In this document: piece after piece, positions 1 to 8,237 of the stretch | Layout: the number at the start of each line of letters is the position of its first letter | Numbering within the stretch: position 1 is the first letter of the stretch | Origin: an uncultured Lachnospiraceae bacterium | GTDB taxonomy: Bacteria > Bacillota > Clostridia > Lachnospirales > Lachnospiraceae | Assembly (NCBI GenBank): GCA_910588535.1 | Contig: CAJUOO010000056.1 | Coordinates: 1-22,157 of the forward strand | Direction of reading: 5' to 3' | Length of the DNA: 22,157 bases | Notes under the pieces: generated by a model | What the model was told of the DNA's origin: nothing | Seen by the model: only the letters and a program-made list of their open reading frames with translations | Database searches by the model: none | Made by a program: the position numbers and the translations under genes

Positions 1-356
1 TTCCTTGAGGACCACAGGCAGTTCGCCGGACTATTTTGATCAGTTAGGCAAAACACGCTTTGATAATCTATGAATACCAACAAGCGAAACATAAAATAGG
101 GATACAAATATGTGAAGAACCACAGCGTATCCCAACTATTCAATAAAAGTAGTATAGCCCGTCCGCTATTCTCCTCAAGGAACCTATTGAAAAACGTTGG
201 TACTTAGCGAGGTTTTTCACGAGCTTAGTATCCATTACGTTTTTCACTAAGCGGGAGCGGGGTGACGGAGGAAAACAGCGGACGGGCTATACGGACCTTT
301 TCCAAAAATAATGAAAGAACACTTATCCTACAAGATGTTATAATATCTTATCAAAT
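1..356. other. Left-end non-coding stretch with inverted repeats
   Basis: I see no convincing gene here. The first ten bases (TTCCTTGAGG) recur as an exact reverse complement at 173-182; because the window begins at base 1, the match may continue further left. A second, longer inverted repeat (152-167 with 277-292) is listed separately and overlaps this one. A TATAAT hexamer lies at 339-344, but there is no matching -35 element 17 bp upstream. No known riboswitch or RNA family was recognised. Confidence 0.5.
152..292. repeat. 141-bp element bounded by a perfect 16-bp inverted repeat
   Basis: GTATAGCCCGTCCGCT at 152-167 is matched exactly in reverse complement at 277-292. The interior is richer in G+C than its surroundings. 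It holds a smaller possible hairpin (GCTTAGT near 224-230 with ACTAAGC near 247-253) and two copies of GTTTTTCAC. There is no reading frame inside. It could be a MITE-like non-autonomous element, a structured RNA or the remnant ends of a transposon. The sequence alone does not decide between these. Confidence 0.6.
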
Positions 357-590
357 ATGTCTTCTTATAAACAGCAATTTCATGTCAGCGGAGACTTTCA
401 GATAGTGGGACAAAGCTATATTTTAACTACTGCATATCTCTTTATCGAAACACTGACCATAAAAACGCACAAGGGTACCTCCATATTGGTCTTAACCACA
501 AATACAGTTGTGGCAGATGCAGAAGGCAATACAGGAAGTGCATATTCGCCTTCTAAAATTAAAATTGTACCACTGAACCAAAAGCTGTAA
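357..590 (+). pseudogene. Doubtful short ORF, possible C-terminal gene fragment
   Basis: This 77-codon frame ends in TAA. The frame is open upstream only as far as a stop at 312-314. There is no ribosome binding site before the ATG, and the start sits only about 13 bp after a TATAAT, so it looks like a fragment, not an intact gene. The translated product is rich in Thr, Val and Ile with alternating hydrophobic and polar residues, as in a beta-rich domain. It has no signal peptide and no motif that I recognise. It may be the tail of a gene disrupted by the repeat element just upstream, or simply a chance ORF. Confidence 0.2.
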
Positions 591-606
591 TTCTCCGTTC
601 AAAAAC

Positions 607-635
607 TTGTCATTGTGACTATTACATGCTATAAT
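607..635 (+). promoter_or_regulatory. Sigma-A-type promoter of the small membrane protein
   Basis: A -35 box TTGTCA (607-612), a 17-bp spacer and a perfect -10 TATAAT (630-635) precede the gene starting at 691. Initiation near 642 would leave a leader of about 50 nt. Confidence 0.7.
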
Positions 636-690
636 ACAATCTGTAATTACTTATGAAATGTATTTTTCCATTCTTTGAAAAGAGGTTTTT

Positions 691-1065
691 ATGGATTCCA
701 ATGACATTATGTTAGACAGGCAGGTTCCTCTCAATAGTTTTGCAAAGTCTTCACGGATACTTGGCTTTGTCTCTGTGGGTACCGGATTGGCGTCAGCCTT
801 GCTTCCTTTTCTGGTTCCACTTCCTGTTATGTTTGGTATGTTAAGCATAGTATTTGCTTTTGTGTCAAGAACACAGGCGGGTCGCTTTCACAATTATGCA
901 ATTACTGGCATGGTGTGCAGCGGTGTTACACTTGTTTTCTTACTGATCGTTGCAACGTTCCTGATTCTCTTTCTGAATACAGCAGGCGGGCAGCTTATTG
1001 TGGCAGAATATCTGGAACAATATCATCAAATGTTAGACGCATATAATGAATTTTACGGCTATTAA
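691..1065 (+). CDS. Small two-helix integral membrane protein, unknown function
   Basis: A 124-residue protein with a hydrophilic N-terminus, a long hydrophobic stretch at about residues 24-58, a short basic loop (Arg60 to Arg65) and a second membrane segment at about 70-96. The C-terminal tail is polar and rich in Tyr, Glu and Gln. The hydrophobic layout with Gly-rich turns resembles small DUF4190-type membrane proteins, but I cannot assign it to that family. The ATG follows an AAAGAGG ribosome binding site at proper spacing and a good promoter at 607-635. The gene stands alone and faces the minus-strand hom gene, sharing a terminator with it. Function is not inferable. Confidence 0.75.
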   Translation: MDSNDIMLDRQVPLNSFAKSSRILGFVSVGTGLASALLPFLVPLPVMFGMLSIVFAFVSRTQAGRFHNYAITGMVCSGVTLVFLLIVATFLILFLNTAGGQLIVAEYLEQYHQMLDAYNEFYGY

Positions 1066-1088
1066 AAAGGGGAGCAAGCTCCCCCTTT
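1066..1088. terminator. Bidirectional intrinsic terminator
   Basis: GGGGAGC (1069-1075) and GCTCCCC (1078-1084) form a strong G+C stem flanked by A and T runs on both sides. It lies directly after the stop codon of the small membrane protein (plus strand) and directly after the hom stop (minus strand), so it probably ends both transcripts. Confidence 0.85.
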
Positions 1089-2305
1089 TATCTGCCTACA
1101 CGTATTCGATTTTTAATTCCCTCTAACTTTGACGCTCTCTCTTCATACTCCTTCTCTGTCATCTTCTCTGTCAAAAAGGCAAATTCTCCTGATACCTTCT
1201 CTGACTCAACCGCCTGTATCGTACCAAACACCGCCTCCACTTCTGCCTTCTTCTCAGAGAGTGTTCCCTCCATACGAACATAAAAACATTTGGCAGAATT
1301 TTTTACATCAGCAAGTGCAAGCTTACCGCTGCTCCACGTTGTCATAATATTGGTGCGCAGATGCTTTACCTCATCTACAATATCTGATACTACCGCGCTC
1401 GCTGTGGGAAGCTTGCCAGCACCACTGCCATAAAACATCACATCACCCAACACATTCCCCTTTACAAATATTCCATTAAAAACACCGTTTACGCTGTAAA
1501 GTGGATTATCCTCCGTGATCAAAGTAGGTGCCACCATGCAGTAGATCTGTCCATCTATGCGCTTGCTGCTTCCAAGAAGCTTGATGGTATAGCCAAACAA
1601 ATCTGCAAACACAATATCTTTCGCCGTTATATTTGTAATTCCCTCGGTGTAAATATCCTCATAGTCAACCTGACTTCCAAAAGCAAGAGAGGATAAAATC
1701 GCTATCTTTCTGCAGGCATCATAGCCCTCTATATCAGCGGCAGGATTTCGCTCAGCATATCCCAGCTCCTGTGCTTCCTTAAGAACCTCGTTAAATTCTC
1801 TATTCTCATTTCTCATCTTGGTGAGAATATAATTGGTGGTTCCATTTAGGATTCCTGTGATCTCACAGATCTCATCCGCGGTCAATGACTGATTGAGAGG
1901 CCGAATAATCGGGATACCTCCTCCCACACTCGCCTCAAAAAGAAAGTTGATCTTTCTCTCTTTAGCCATAGCGATCAGCTCAGAGCCATGTTTTGCTACC
2001 AGCTCCTTGTTGGAGGACGCAACACTTTTTCCTCTCTCAAGGGCACTTTTCACATATGTGTAAGCTGGCTCCACACCGCCCATCACCTCAACCACAATAT
2101 CAATCTCATCATCCTCAAGAATCGTATTATAATCGTGCACGATCTTCTCCTGAATGGGATCGCCCGGAAAATCTCTGAGATCTAGCACATATTTAATCTG
2201 AATCTCCTGCCCTGCCTTCTTATTGATGCTGTCATGATTTGTATTAATTACTTCAACCACCCCAGAACCCACGGTACCGTATCCTAATACTGCTATGTTC
2301 ACCAT
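1088..2305 (-). CDS. hom: Homoserine dehydrogenase
   Basis: NAD(P)-dependent reduction of aspartate semialdehyde to homoserine, the branch-point step towards threonine and methionine; cytosolic. The 405-residue protein opens with a Rossmann fold (GYGTVG at residues 8-13) and has the substrate/cofactor motif SSNKEL near 98-102. The catalytic-domain signature NGTTNYIL starts at about 154, and an Asp/Lys block (DIEGYDACRK, 191-200) carries the conserved lysine. The last ~75 residues form a compact ACT-like region; the protein is a little shorter than the ~430-residue Bacillus enzyme, mostly at this C-terminus. The start has GGAG eight bases upstream. It lies 60 bp after the pheB-type gene and is probably co-transcribed with it, ending in the shared hairpin at 1066-1088. 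Confidence 0.95.
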   Translation of the reverse strand: MVNIAVLGYGTVGSGVVEVINTNHDSINKKAGQEIQIKYVLDLRDFPGDPIQEKIVHDYNTILEDDEIDIVVEVMGGVEPAYTYVKSALERGKSVASSNKELVAKHGSELIAMAKERKINFLFEASVGGGIPIIRPLNQSLTADEICEITGILNGTTNYILTKMRNENREFNEVLKEAQELGYAERNPAADIEGYDACRKIAILSSLAFGSQVDYEDIYTEGITNITAKDIVFADLFGYTIKLLGSSKRIDGQIYCMVAPTLITEDNPLYSVNGVFNGIFVKGNVLGDVMFYGSGAGKLPTASAVVSDIVDEVKHLRTNIMTTWSSGKLALADVKNSAKCFYVRMEGTLSEKKAEVEAVFGTIQAVESEKVSGEFAFLTEKMTEKEYEERASKLEGIKNRIRVGR

Positions 2306-2365
2306 AATTTATTCTCCATTCTCTTTCTATTTTCTCTATGTTCTTCTCCTGTCCCCAAAGCTTCT

Positions 2366-2803
2366 CTATTCCCCGGACAGGATCTTTACATAATGAACAC
2401 CCATCTGTGCTTCCATCTTCTCAATCATCTCTGAAGAATCTCCCGATACAGGTAAAATCTCCACACTCATCGTGATCGATGCAATTCCATTAATTGGAAT
2501 CGTCTGATGAATGGTGAGAATATTCGCATGATACTCCGCGATAAGTCCAAGCACATTGGATAACAGTCCCGGCTCATCTTCAATCTGTATAATAAGTGTA
2601 ATTGTTTTTCCTTTTACATTCTCATGAAAGGGAAAGATATCATCCTTATATTTATAAAAGGAGCTTCTGCTGATATTCACGGCATCTGTAGCCTCCTGAA
2701 CGGTCATCACCTTCTCCGCTTCCAGCAGCCTTTTCGCCTCCACCACTTTAAGCAAAACTTCAGGAAGAGCCTTCTGCTTCACCACAAAGTATTTATCTGC
2801 CAT
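2366..2803 (-). CDS. pheB: ACT domain protein of the PheB/UPF0735 family
   Basis: A probable amino-acid-sensing regulatory protein. Residues about 34-55 look like a small helix-turn-helix (VQEATDAVNISRSSFYKYKD) and residues about 69-145 form an ACT domain with the usual glycine turn (EDEPGLLSNVLGLIAE). I chose the internal ATG at 2803 (145 residues, the family's usual length). It has GAGG six bases upstream, whereas the longer start at 2866 has no ribosome binding site and lies upstream of the likely transcription start. The neighbouring hom gene suggests that it senses an aspartate-family or aromatic amino acid; that is inference. The B. subtilis homologue is adjacent to pheA, hence the name. 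Confidence 0.85.
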   Translation of the reverse strand: MADKYFVVKQKALPEVLLKVVEAKRLLEAEKVMTVQEATDAVNISRSSFYKYKDDIFPFHENVKGKTITLIIQIEDEPGLLSNVLGLIAEYHANILTIHQTIPINGIASITMSVEILPVSGDSSEMIEKMEAQMGVHYVKILSGE

Positions 2804-2856
2804 GTTCATCCTCATTTCTGTTCGTGTATCAAGCACATCTGTTTTTACTAGAAAGA

Positions 2857-2885
2857 ATCGTACCATATTTGCAGAAGAAATGCAA
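2857..2885 (-). promoter_or_regulatory. Possible promoter of pheB-hom
   Basis: On the minus strand TTGCAT (2880-2885), a 17-bp spacer and TACGAT (2857-2862). Both boxes deviate from consensus but the spacing is right, and transcription starting near 2850 would agree with the shorter pheB start. Confidence 0.35.
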
Positions 2886-2894
2886 GCATATTTT

Positions 2895-2935
2895 AAGGCA
2901 TCTGCTGTCCATTCACTATAGATAGCAGACGCCTT
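2895..2935. terminator. Hairpin between cheW and pheB
   Basis: The arms 2895-2909 and 2921-2935 pair over about 15 bp (AAGGC/GCCTT and TCTGCT/AGCAGA cores, with one mismatch and one wobble). It directly follows the cheW stop codon, as a minus-strand terminator would, but the T-run after the stem is weak on that strand and strong on the plus strand. Confidence 0.5.
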
Positions 2936-2944
2936 TCGCGTTTT

Positions 2945-3415
2945 TTATTTTTTCTGTTCCTCCAGCATCTTCTGCACCGCTTCCTTTTCCTGCTTGGATA
3001 GCAGCTCATTTGTATTCAGCTCAATTGTAAGCCTTTTATCCTCTAAAAGTATTACCTGATCCATGTACGCCGTTTCTGGTGTACGCACTATCGCAGGAGT
3101 CTCAAATATCTGTGCTGTCTCTAGATCATATATACTGTCCACCTCATCTACCTTAAGCGCTAGAAGCGTCTCATCCACTTTAGTAATAAGAAATTCTGTC
3201 CGATCGGTATCCGGCACCTCAGGCAGACCGAAGCGATTCCGCAGGCTGAGAACGGGAATAATATTTCCTCTCAGATTAATAATTCCTTGAATGTCCGGCA
3301 CACTGTTCGGAATCCGCACAATTGGAAGAACTTTCTCGATTCCCTGCACGATCTCAATATTGACTCCATAGCTCTCGTTTCCCAGCTTAAATATCACCAT
3401 TTTTCTGTCTGCCAT
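2945..3415 (-). CDS. cheW: CheW-type chemotaxis coupling protein
   Basis: A 156-residue CheW domain protein that would link chemoreceptors to the CheA kinase at the inner face of the membrane. The family hallmark, a conserved NLRG...PV...F segment, is visible at about residues 47-63 (INLRGNIIPVLSLRNRFG). The N-terminal strand that precedes it (VIFKLGNESYGVNI) and the C-terminal Lys/Glu-rich helix are also typical. It lies 85 bp downstream of prfB with no terminator between, so read-through is likely. Other chemotaxis genes are not in the window, so this is an orphan cheW here. The start follows only a weak GGGTAA-like ribosome binding site. Confidence 0.92.
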   Translation of the reverse strand: MADRKMVIFKLGNESYGVNIEIVQGIEKVLPIVRIPNSVPDIQGIINLRGNIIPVLSLRNRFGLPEVPDTDRTEFLITKVDETLLALKVDEVDSIYDLETAQIFETPAIVRTPETAYMDQVILLEDKRLTIELNTNELLSKQEKEAVQKMLEEQKK

Positions 3416-3500
3416 TATTTATTACCCATGTCTTTCCCGCATAGGCCCCTCCACACAAGAACAGGCTTCTACACGTAAGCTTTAAAAATCTTTTATCCTT

Positions 3501-4611
3501 TTACTCCTTAAGGCTGCTCCATTTTAAATACGCACTGATAAAGGCATCCAGCCCTCCGTCCAAAACAGCACCCACATTCCCTGTCTCCTCATTGGTTCGG
3601 TGATCCTTCACCATCGTGTAGGGCTGCATCACATAGGAGCGAATCTGGTTCCCCCATCCGATCTCCTTCACGTCCCCTCTAATATCCGACAGCTTCTCTG
3701 CATTTTCCTGCTGTTTTAAAAGATACAGCTTCGCCTTTAACATCTGCATCGCCTTATCCTTATTCTGAAACTGCGATCTCTCATTCTGACACTGCACAAC
3801 TATATTCGTTGGAATATGTGTGATACGGATAGCGGAGGATGTCTTATTAATATGCTGTCCACCTGCCCCGCTGGATCGATAAGTGTCGATTCTCAAGTCT
3901 CCCTCGTCAATCTCAATATCCAGATCCTCCTCAATGTCAGGCATAATATCGCAGGAGGCAAAGGAAGTCTGACGCTTTCCTGCTGCATTAAACGGAGAGA
4001 TGCGCACCAGACGATGCACTCCCTTTTCCGATTTCAGATAACCAAATGCATTCTCTCCATTCACCTGAATGGTCACAGATTTAATTCCTGCCTCATCACC
4101 ATCCTGATAATCCAGAATCTCACAAGAAAACCCTTTCTGCTCTGCCCATCTCGTATACATACGATACAGCATATTGGTCCAGTCACAGGACTCCGTTCCG
4201 CCCGCCCCAGCATGAAGCGTCAGAATGGCATTATTCTTATCATACTCTCCGCGAAGCAGTGTCGCGATCCTGAGAGACTCAAGCTTGACAGAAAACTCTG
4301 TAAGCTCCTGACGAATCTCTGGTATCAGAGACTCATCATTTTCCTCATATCCCATCTCCAAAAGTGTCTCAATATCTTCAAACTGCTGCTCCAAAGCCCG
4401 ATAGCTCTCCACCGCAGTCTTCAGACCTTTTAGCTCTGTCGTCGAGCGCTGTGCCTTCTCTGTATCTTCCCAAAAATCAGGTTCTTCCATATTTCTTTCT
4501 AATTCTGCGATCCGCTTTTCCTTGTTATCAAGGTCAAAGTGAATCCCTCACTTCCGCTAACGGTGTCTTGTAGGCTCCCAGCTCAAATTTAAACTGATCC
4601 AATTCAACCAC
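3501..4611 (-). CDS. prfB: Peptide chain release factor 2 (programmed +1 frameshift)
   Basis: Recognises UGA and UAA stop codons and triggers peptide release on the ribosome. The gene is read in two frames. A GTG at 4611 (AGAAGGTG upstream) opens a 25-codon frame (starting MVELDQFKFELG) that reaches an in-frame TGA at 4534-4536. A +1 shift there continues as GAC CTT GAT into the main frame, giving about 369 residues, normal for RF2. The RF2 anticodon-like tripeptide SPF is near residues 205-207 and the catalytic GGQ near 250-252. It lies 39 bp downstream of secA, a common Firmicute arrangement. A conventional ORF call would truncate it to the internal ATG at 4490. Confidence 0.96.
4533..4539 (-). 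promoter_or_regulatory. RF2 autoregulatory +1 frameshift site
   Basis: On the minus strand the sequence reads GAGGG, ATTCA, then CTTTGAC: an internal Shine-Dalgarno-like element, the CTT slip codon and the in-frame TGA. When RF2 is scarce, TGA is read slowly and the ribosome shifts +1, restoring RF2 synthesis. This is the well-known feedback of prfB. Bases 4534-4536 are the stop codon. Confidence 0.93.
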
Positions 4612-4650
4612 TTGCGCACCTTCTTTCTATATTTTATAATAAATTCTTCT

Positions 4651-7221
4651 CTACGCCAACAAATTCTTTCCATGGCAATTTTTATACTTCAGGCCGCTGC
4701 CACAAGGACATAGATCATTTGGATATACCTTCTTTTCCTCTCTCTTGACAGGTGCCTTCGCTGTACTGGTATCTTTGTTCGTTCCTGTCACTTTGGCAAC
4801 TTCCTCGCGCTCAATCCTCTGCTCAACCCTCACATGCAGCAAAAGCTTAACCGTATCCTCTCGAATATTCGCCGTCATCTCATCAAACATATCATAGCCG
4901 CTCATCTTATATTCCACAAGCGGATTTCTCTGTCCATATGCTTGAAGCCCTATGCCCTGACGAAGCTGCTCCATATCGTCAATGTGATCCATCCATTTTC
5001 TGTCAATCACCTTGAGAAGAATTACGCGCTCCAGCTCACGAATCTGCTCGGCCTCAGGGAACTCAGCCTCTTTTGCCTCATAGAGCTTTACACTCTCCTC
5101 CTTGAGCTTCTGTTTGAGCTGAGCCTTGGTCATACCCTCCACAGCTTCCTTGGTAAGTGGTTTTAATGGTATAATCGGAAGCAATGCTGTATTGATCTCA
5201 TCCAGATCCCACTCCTGCCAAGAATGATCATCGGACAGATAACGATCTATCACTGTCTCTACAATCTCTGTAATCATCTTATAAACCACATCACGCATGC
5301 TCTCTCCATCCAACACACGCCGACGCTCAGCATAGATAATCTCACGCTGCTCATTCATCACTTGATCATATTCCAAGAGATTCTTGCGGATACCAAAATT
5401 ATTTCCTTCAATCTTCTGTTGTGCCTTCTCTATCGCACTGGAAAGCATCTTATGCTCAATCTGCTCATCTTCTGGAACACCCAGCGCATTAAAGATTGTC
5501 ATCAATCTCTCAGAGGCAAACAGACGCATAATGTCGTCCTCAAGAGAGATATAAAATCTGGATTCTCCCGGATCTCCCTGACGTCCCGAACGACCTCTTA
5601 GCTGGTTATCGATACGTCTGGACTCATGGCGCTCTGTGCCGATAATCATCAAACCGCCCGCAGCTCTCGCCTCATCATCAAGTTTAATATCCGTACCACG
5701 ACCTGCCATATTGGTCGCGATCGTCACAGCACCATGAATACCTGCCTGAGCCACAATCTCCGCCTCAAGCTCATGAAACTTAGCGTTGAGTACCTTATGC
5801 TGAATCCCTTTCTTCTTCAGCATAGCAGACAGCTCCTCTGATGCCTCGATTGTGATAGTACCTACAAGAACCGGCTGTCCCTTTGCGTGTGCCTCCTCCA
5901 CTGCCGCCACAATCGCGCGCAGCTTCTCCTTGCGGGTCTTGTACATCGCGTCCTGATGATCCACACGAATCACTGGCTTGTTCGTCGGTATCGCTATAAC
6001 GTCCATTCCGTAGATCTCACGGAATTCCTTTTCCTCTGTCAATGCCGTACCAGTCATTCCGGCTTTCTTCTCATATTTATTAAAGAAGTTCTGGAACGTG
6101 ATCGTCGCCAGAGTCTTGCTCTCTCTCTTTACCTTTACGCGCTCCTTCGCCTCAATCGCCTGATGAAGTCCATCTGAATACCGTCTGCCCGGCATAATAC
6201 GCCCGGTAAATTCGTCTACAATCAGCACCTCATCATCTTTTACGACATAATCTTTGTCCCTCGCCATAAGATTATGTGCGCGCAGCGCAAGGATAATATT
6301 ATGCTGAATCTCCAGATTCTCTGGATCGGCAAGGTTCTCGATATGGAAAAATCTCTCTACCTTCTCCACACCTTCCGCAGTAAGAACAACATTCTTGTCC
6401 TTCTCATTGACAATAAAGTCGCCCTCCTCCTCAAGTTCCTCACCCATAATTGCCGCCATCTTCGTGAGCTCTGTGCCGCTTCCCTTCTCCAACTGGCGCG
6501 CCAAAATATCACATGCCTCATAAAGCTTTGTGGACTTCCCACTCTGCCCAGAGATAATTAAAGGTGTCCTCGCCTCATCAATAAGAATGGAGTCAACCTC
6601 ATCTATAATTGCAAAATGAAGATCTCTCAGAACAAGCTGCTCCTTGTAGATCACCATATTATCACGCAGATAATCAAAGCCAAGCTCGTTATTCGTCACA
6701 TAAGTGATATCGCAATTATAAGCCTCTCTTCTCTCCTCGCTGGTCATGCCATTGAGCACAACGCCAACTTTAAGGCCCAAAAACTGATGAATCTGTCCCA
6801 TCCACTCAGCGTCACGCTTGGCAAGGTAATCGTTGACAGTGACAACATGTACACCCTTTCCCTCCAACGCGTTCAGATAAGCTGGAAGCAGACAGGTCTG
6901 CGTCTTACCTTCACCAGTTCTCATCTCTGCAATACGTCCCTGATGAAGAATAATACCTCCCATAAGCTGTACCCGGTAATGCTCCTGATTGATCACTCTT
7001 CTCGCTGCTTCCCGAACTACGGCATATGCCTCCGGCATAATCTTGTCCAGCGTCTCTCCCTCCGACACGCGTTTTTTAAATTCAGCCGTCTTTGCGCGAA
7101 GCTCCTCATCGCTGAGCGCCATCATATCAGGACGCAGCGATTCGATTTTATTCACAATTGTTTCAATTATTTTCAATTCTCTCTCACTGTGTGTGCCAAA
7201 CAGCTTCTCGACTATATTCAT
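4651..7221 (-). CDS. secA: Preprotein translocase ATPase SecA
   Basis: The motor that pushes unfolded preproteins through the SecYEG channel. With the start at 7221 the protein has 856 residues. The Walker A motif is at 103-109 (GEGKTQT), the DEVD Walker B box is at 207-210, and the preprotein cross-linking region and second nucleotide-binding fold follow (MAGRGTDIKL, then RGRSGRQGDPG). The C-terminal zinc-binding SEC-C motif has Cys838, Cys840, Cys849 and His850. I prefer the ATG at 7221 because GGAG sits six bases before it; the ATG four codons upstream has poor spacing. It is transcribed from its own promoter (7294-7322) and continues into prfB. Confidence 0.97.
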   Translation of the reverse strand: MNIVEKLFGTHSERELKIIETIVNKIESLRPDMMALSDEELRAKTAEFKKRVSEGETLDKIMPEAYAVVREAARRVINQEHYRVQLMGGIILHQGRIAEMRTGEGKTQTCLLPAYLNALEGKGVHVVTVNDYLAKRDAEWMGQIHQFLGLKVGVVLNGMTSEERREAYNCDITYVTNNELGFDYLRDNMVIYKEQLVLRDLHFAIIDEVDSILIDEARTPLIISGQSGKSTKLYEACDILARQLEKGSGTELTKMAAIMGEELEEEGDFIVNEKDKNVVLTAEGVEKVERFFHIENLADPENLEIQHNIILALRAHNLMARDKDYVVKDDEVLIVDEFTGRIMPGRRYSDGLHQAIEAKERVKVKRESKTLATITFQNFFNKYEKKAGMTGTALTEEKEFREIYGMDVIAIPTNKPVIRVDHQDAMYKTRKEKLRAIVAAVEEAHAKGQPVLVGTITIEASEELSAMLKKKGIQHKVLNAKFHELEAEIVAQAGIHGAVTIATNMAGRGTDIKLDDEARAAGGLMIIGTERHESRRIDNQLRGRSGRQGDPGESRFYISLEDDIMRLFASERLMTIFNALGVPEDEQIEHKMLSSAIEKAQQKIEGNNFGIRKNLLEYDQVMNEQREIIYAERRRVLDGESMRDVVYKMITEIVETVIDRYLSDDHSWQEWDLDEINTALLPIIPLKPLTKEAVEGMTKAQLKQKLKEESVKLYEAKEAEFPEAEQIRELERVILLKVIDRKWMDHIDDMEQLRQGIGLQAYGQRNPLVEYKMSGYDMFDEMTANIREDTVKLLLHVRVEQRIEREEVAKVTGTNKDTSTAKAPVKREEKKVYPNDLCPCGSGLKYKNCHGKNLLA

Positions 7222-7293
7222 TCTTTGCTCCATTCCTGCGCTTGTCCGCGCGTATTATCAGTCGGGACAATACCCCACTATACATACTTTACT

Positions 7294-7322
7294 ATTGTAA
7301 CACCTTCTAAACGGAAATTCAA
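7294..7322 (-). promoter_or_regulatory. secA promoter
   Basis: Minus strand: TTGAAT (7317-7322), 17-bp spacer, TACAAT (7294-7299). Lies between the hpf terminator and the secA start, leaving a leader of roughly 65-70 nt. Confidence 0.65.
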
Positions 7323-7375
7323 TACTTTTGTTTTATTAATGACATTAGAGGGCATGTCGCAGGCTGGCATACAAA

Positions 7376-7402
7376 AGGCGCTCTGGTTTTCCCAGAACGC
7401 CT
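7376..7402 (-). terminator. Terminator of hpf
   Basis: On the minus strand AGGCGTTCTGG and CCAGAGCGCCT form an 11-bp stem (one G-T pair) around a five-base loop, followed by TTTTG. It begins seven bases after the hpf stop codon. Confidence 0.88.
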
Positions 7403-7408
7403 GACATT

Positions 7409-7939
7409 TTAGGTCTCCGGCTCTATCAGCCCGTAGGTATTGCTCTTTCTTTTATAAACGACATTCACCTGATTTGTCTCAGAATTCATAAATACAAAGA
7501 AATTATGCCCCAACAGCTCCATCTGAATACATGCCTCCTCTGGGTCCATAGGCTTGACATCAAACTTCTTCGTTCTGACAATCTGAATCGTGTCATCCTC
7601 CTCATATTCCTTCTCTATAAATTCCTGATTAAAAAAGTCCCCGCCACTTTGTTTTCTGTCGATAATCTTATTCTTATATTTTTTAAGCTGCCTCTCAATA
7701 ATCTCCTCTACCAGATCGATTGACACATACATATCACTGCTTGTCTGCTCTGCGCGGATAATACTTCCCTTTACAGGGATCGTCACTTCAATTTTCTGTC
7801 TGTCCTTTTCTACACTCAAGGTTACGTGTGCTTCTGTGTCAGGTGCAAAGAATTTCTCCAGTTTTCCTATTTTCTCATATACGGCGGATTTCAATCCCTC
7901 TGTCACGTCAATATTCCTTCCAGTAATCGTATAACGCAT
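7409..7939 (-). CDS. hpf: Ribosome hibernation promoting factor, long form
   Basis: Binds the 30S decoding region in slow-growing cells and dimerises ribosomes into inactive 100S particles. The 176-residue length is that of the long form. The N-terminal ribosome-binding domain spans about residues 1-100 and starts with MRYTITGRNIDVTEGL. A charged linker follows, then a C-terminal dimerisation domain at about 120-174, including KFDVKPMDPEEACIQMELLG and an NVVYKR strand. The start has a strong AAGGAG eight bases upstream. The gene is monocistronic, with a good promoter at 8001-8029 and a strong terminator after the stop. Confidence 0.95.
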   Translation of the reverse strand: MRYTITGRNIDVTEGLKSAVYEKIGKLEKFFAPDTEAHVTLSVEKDRQKIEVTIPVKGSIIRAEQTSSDMYVSIDLVEEIIERQLKKYKNKIIDRKQSGGDFFNQEFIEKEYEEDDTIQIVRTKKFDVKPMDPEEACIQMELLGHNFFVFMNSETNQVNVVYKRKSNTYGLIEPET

Positions 7940-8000
7940 ATGTCCATCTCCTTTTTCTTCATTTTCGAAAATAAAAAACTGCTTCTTTTCGATTTAGTAT

Positions 8001-8029
8001 ATTCTACCATATTTTCAGACAATTTTCAA
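8001..8029 (-). promoter_or_regulatory. hpf promoter
   Basis: Minus strand: TTGAAA (8024-8029), 17-bp spacer, TAGAAT (8001-8006), both one base from consensus. Predicted initiation is about 55 bp upstream of the start codon. Confidence 0.75.
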
Positions 8030-8157
8030 GGCAAACAGTATCTGGTTTATTATCTATGACAGAGAAAATATCTCTTATCCGAAAAAACCTTTGTGTACCC
8101 TTATTCACGAAATATCTGCAGTATCTCTTGATTTCTATTTCTAATCAACAAAGTTTT

Positions 8158-8216
8158 ACACTAACTCCCATCTGCCTGCTTTAGCGGATAAATTTATCAA
8201 GATGTAAACTTTCACT
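8158..8216 (+). repeat. Dispersed intergenic repeat, copy A
   Basis: Begins with the 19-base block ACACTAACTCCCATCTGCC, identical to 20499-20517. The following hairpin is similar but diverged (CTGC, TTTA loop, GCGG), and then comes an AT-rich tail ending near TTTCAC. Copy B is at 20499-20563. The preserved stem with changed bases suggests that the hairpin matters. The family is unknown to me; see findings. Confidence 0.65.
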
Positions 8217-8237
8217 TTATATTCATCGACATTTTTT

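Noticed and set aside
2306..2365. T-box or threonine leader peptide before hom
   Set aside because: Only 60 bp, no T-box sequence, no run of threonine or isoleucine codons and no attenuator hairpin.
2804..2866. Longer N-terminus for the PheB-type protein
   Set aside because: No ribosome binding site at 2866, the probable promoter -10 overlaps it, and family length fits the start at 2803.
3816..4433. 205-codon open frame on the plus strand
   Set aside because: Antisense to prfB with its intact SPF and GGQ motifs; no start signal.
6616..7404. 262-codon open frame on the plus strand
   Set aside because: Lies antisense to secA, whose motifs are intact; no ribosome binding site, and the product looks like random Leu/His/Ser-rich shadow translation.
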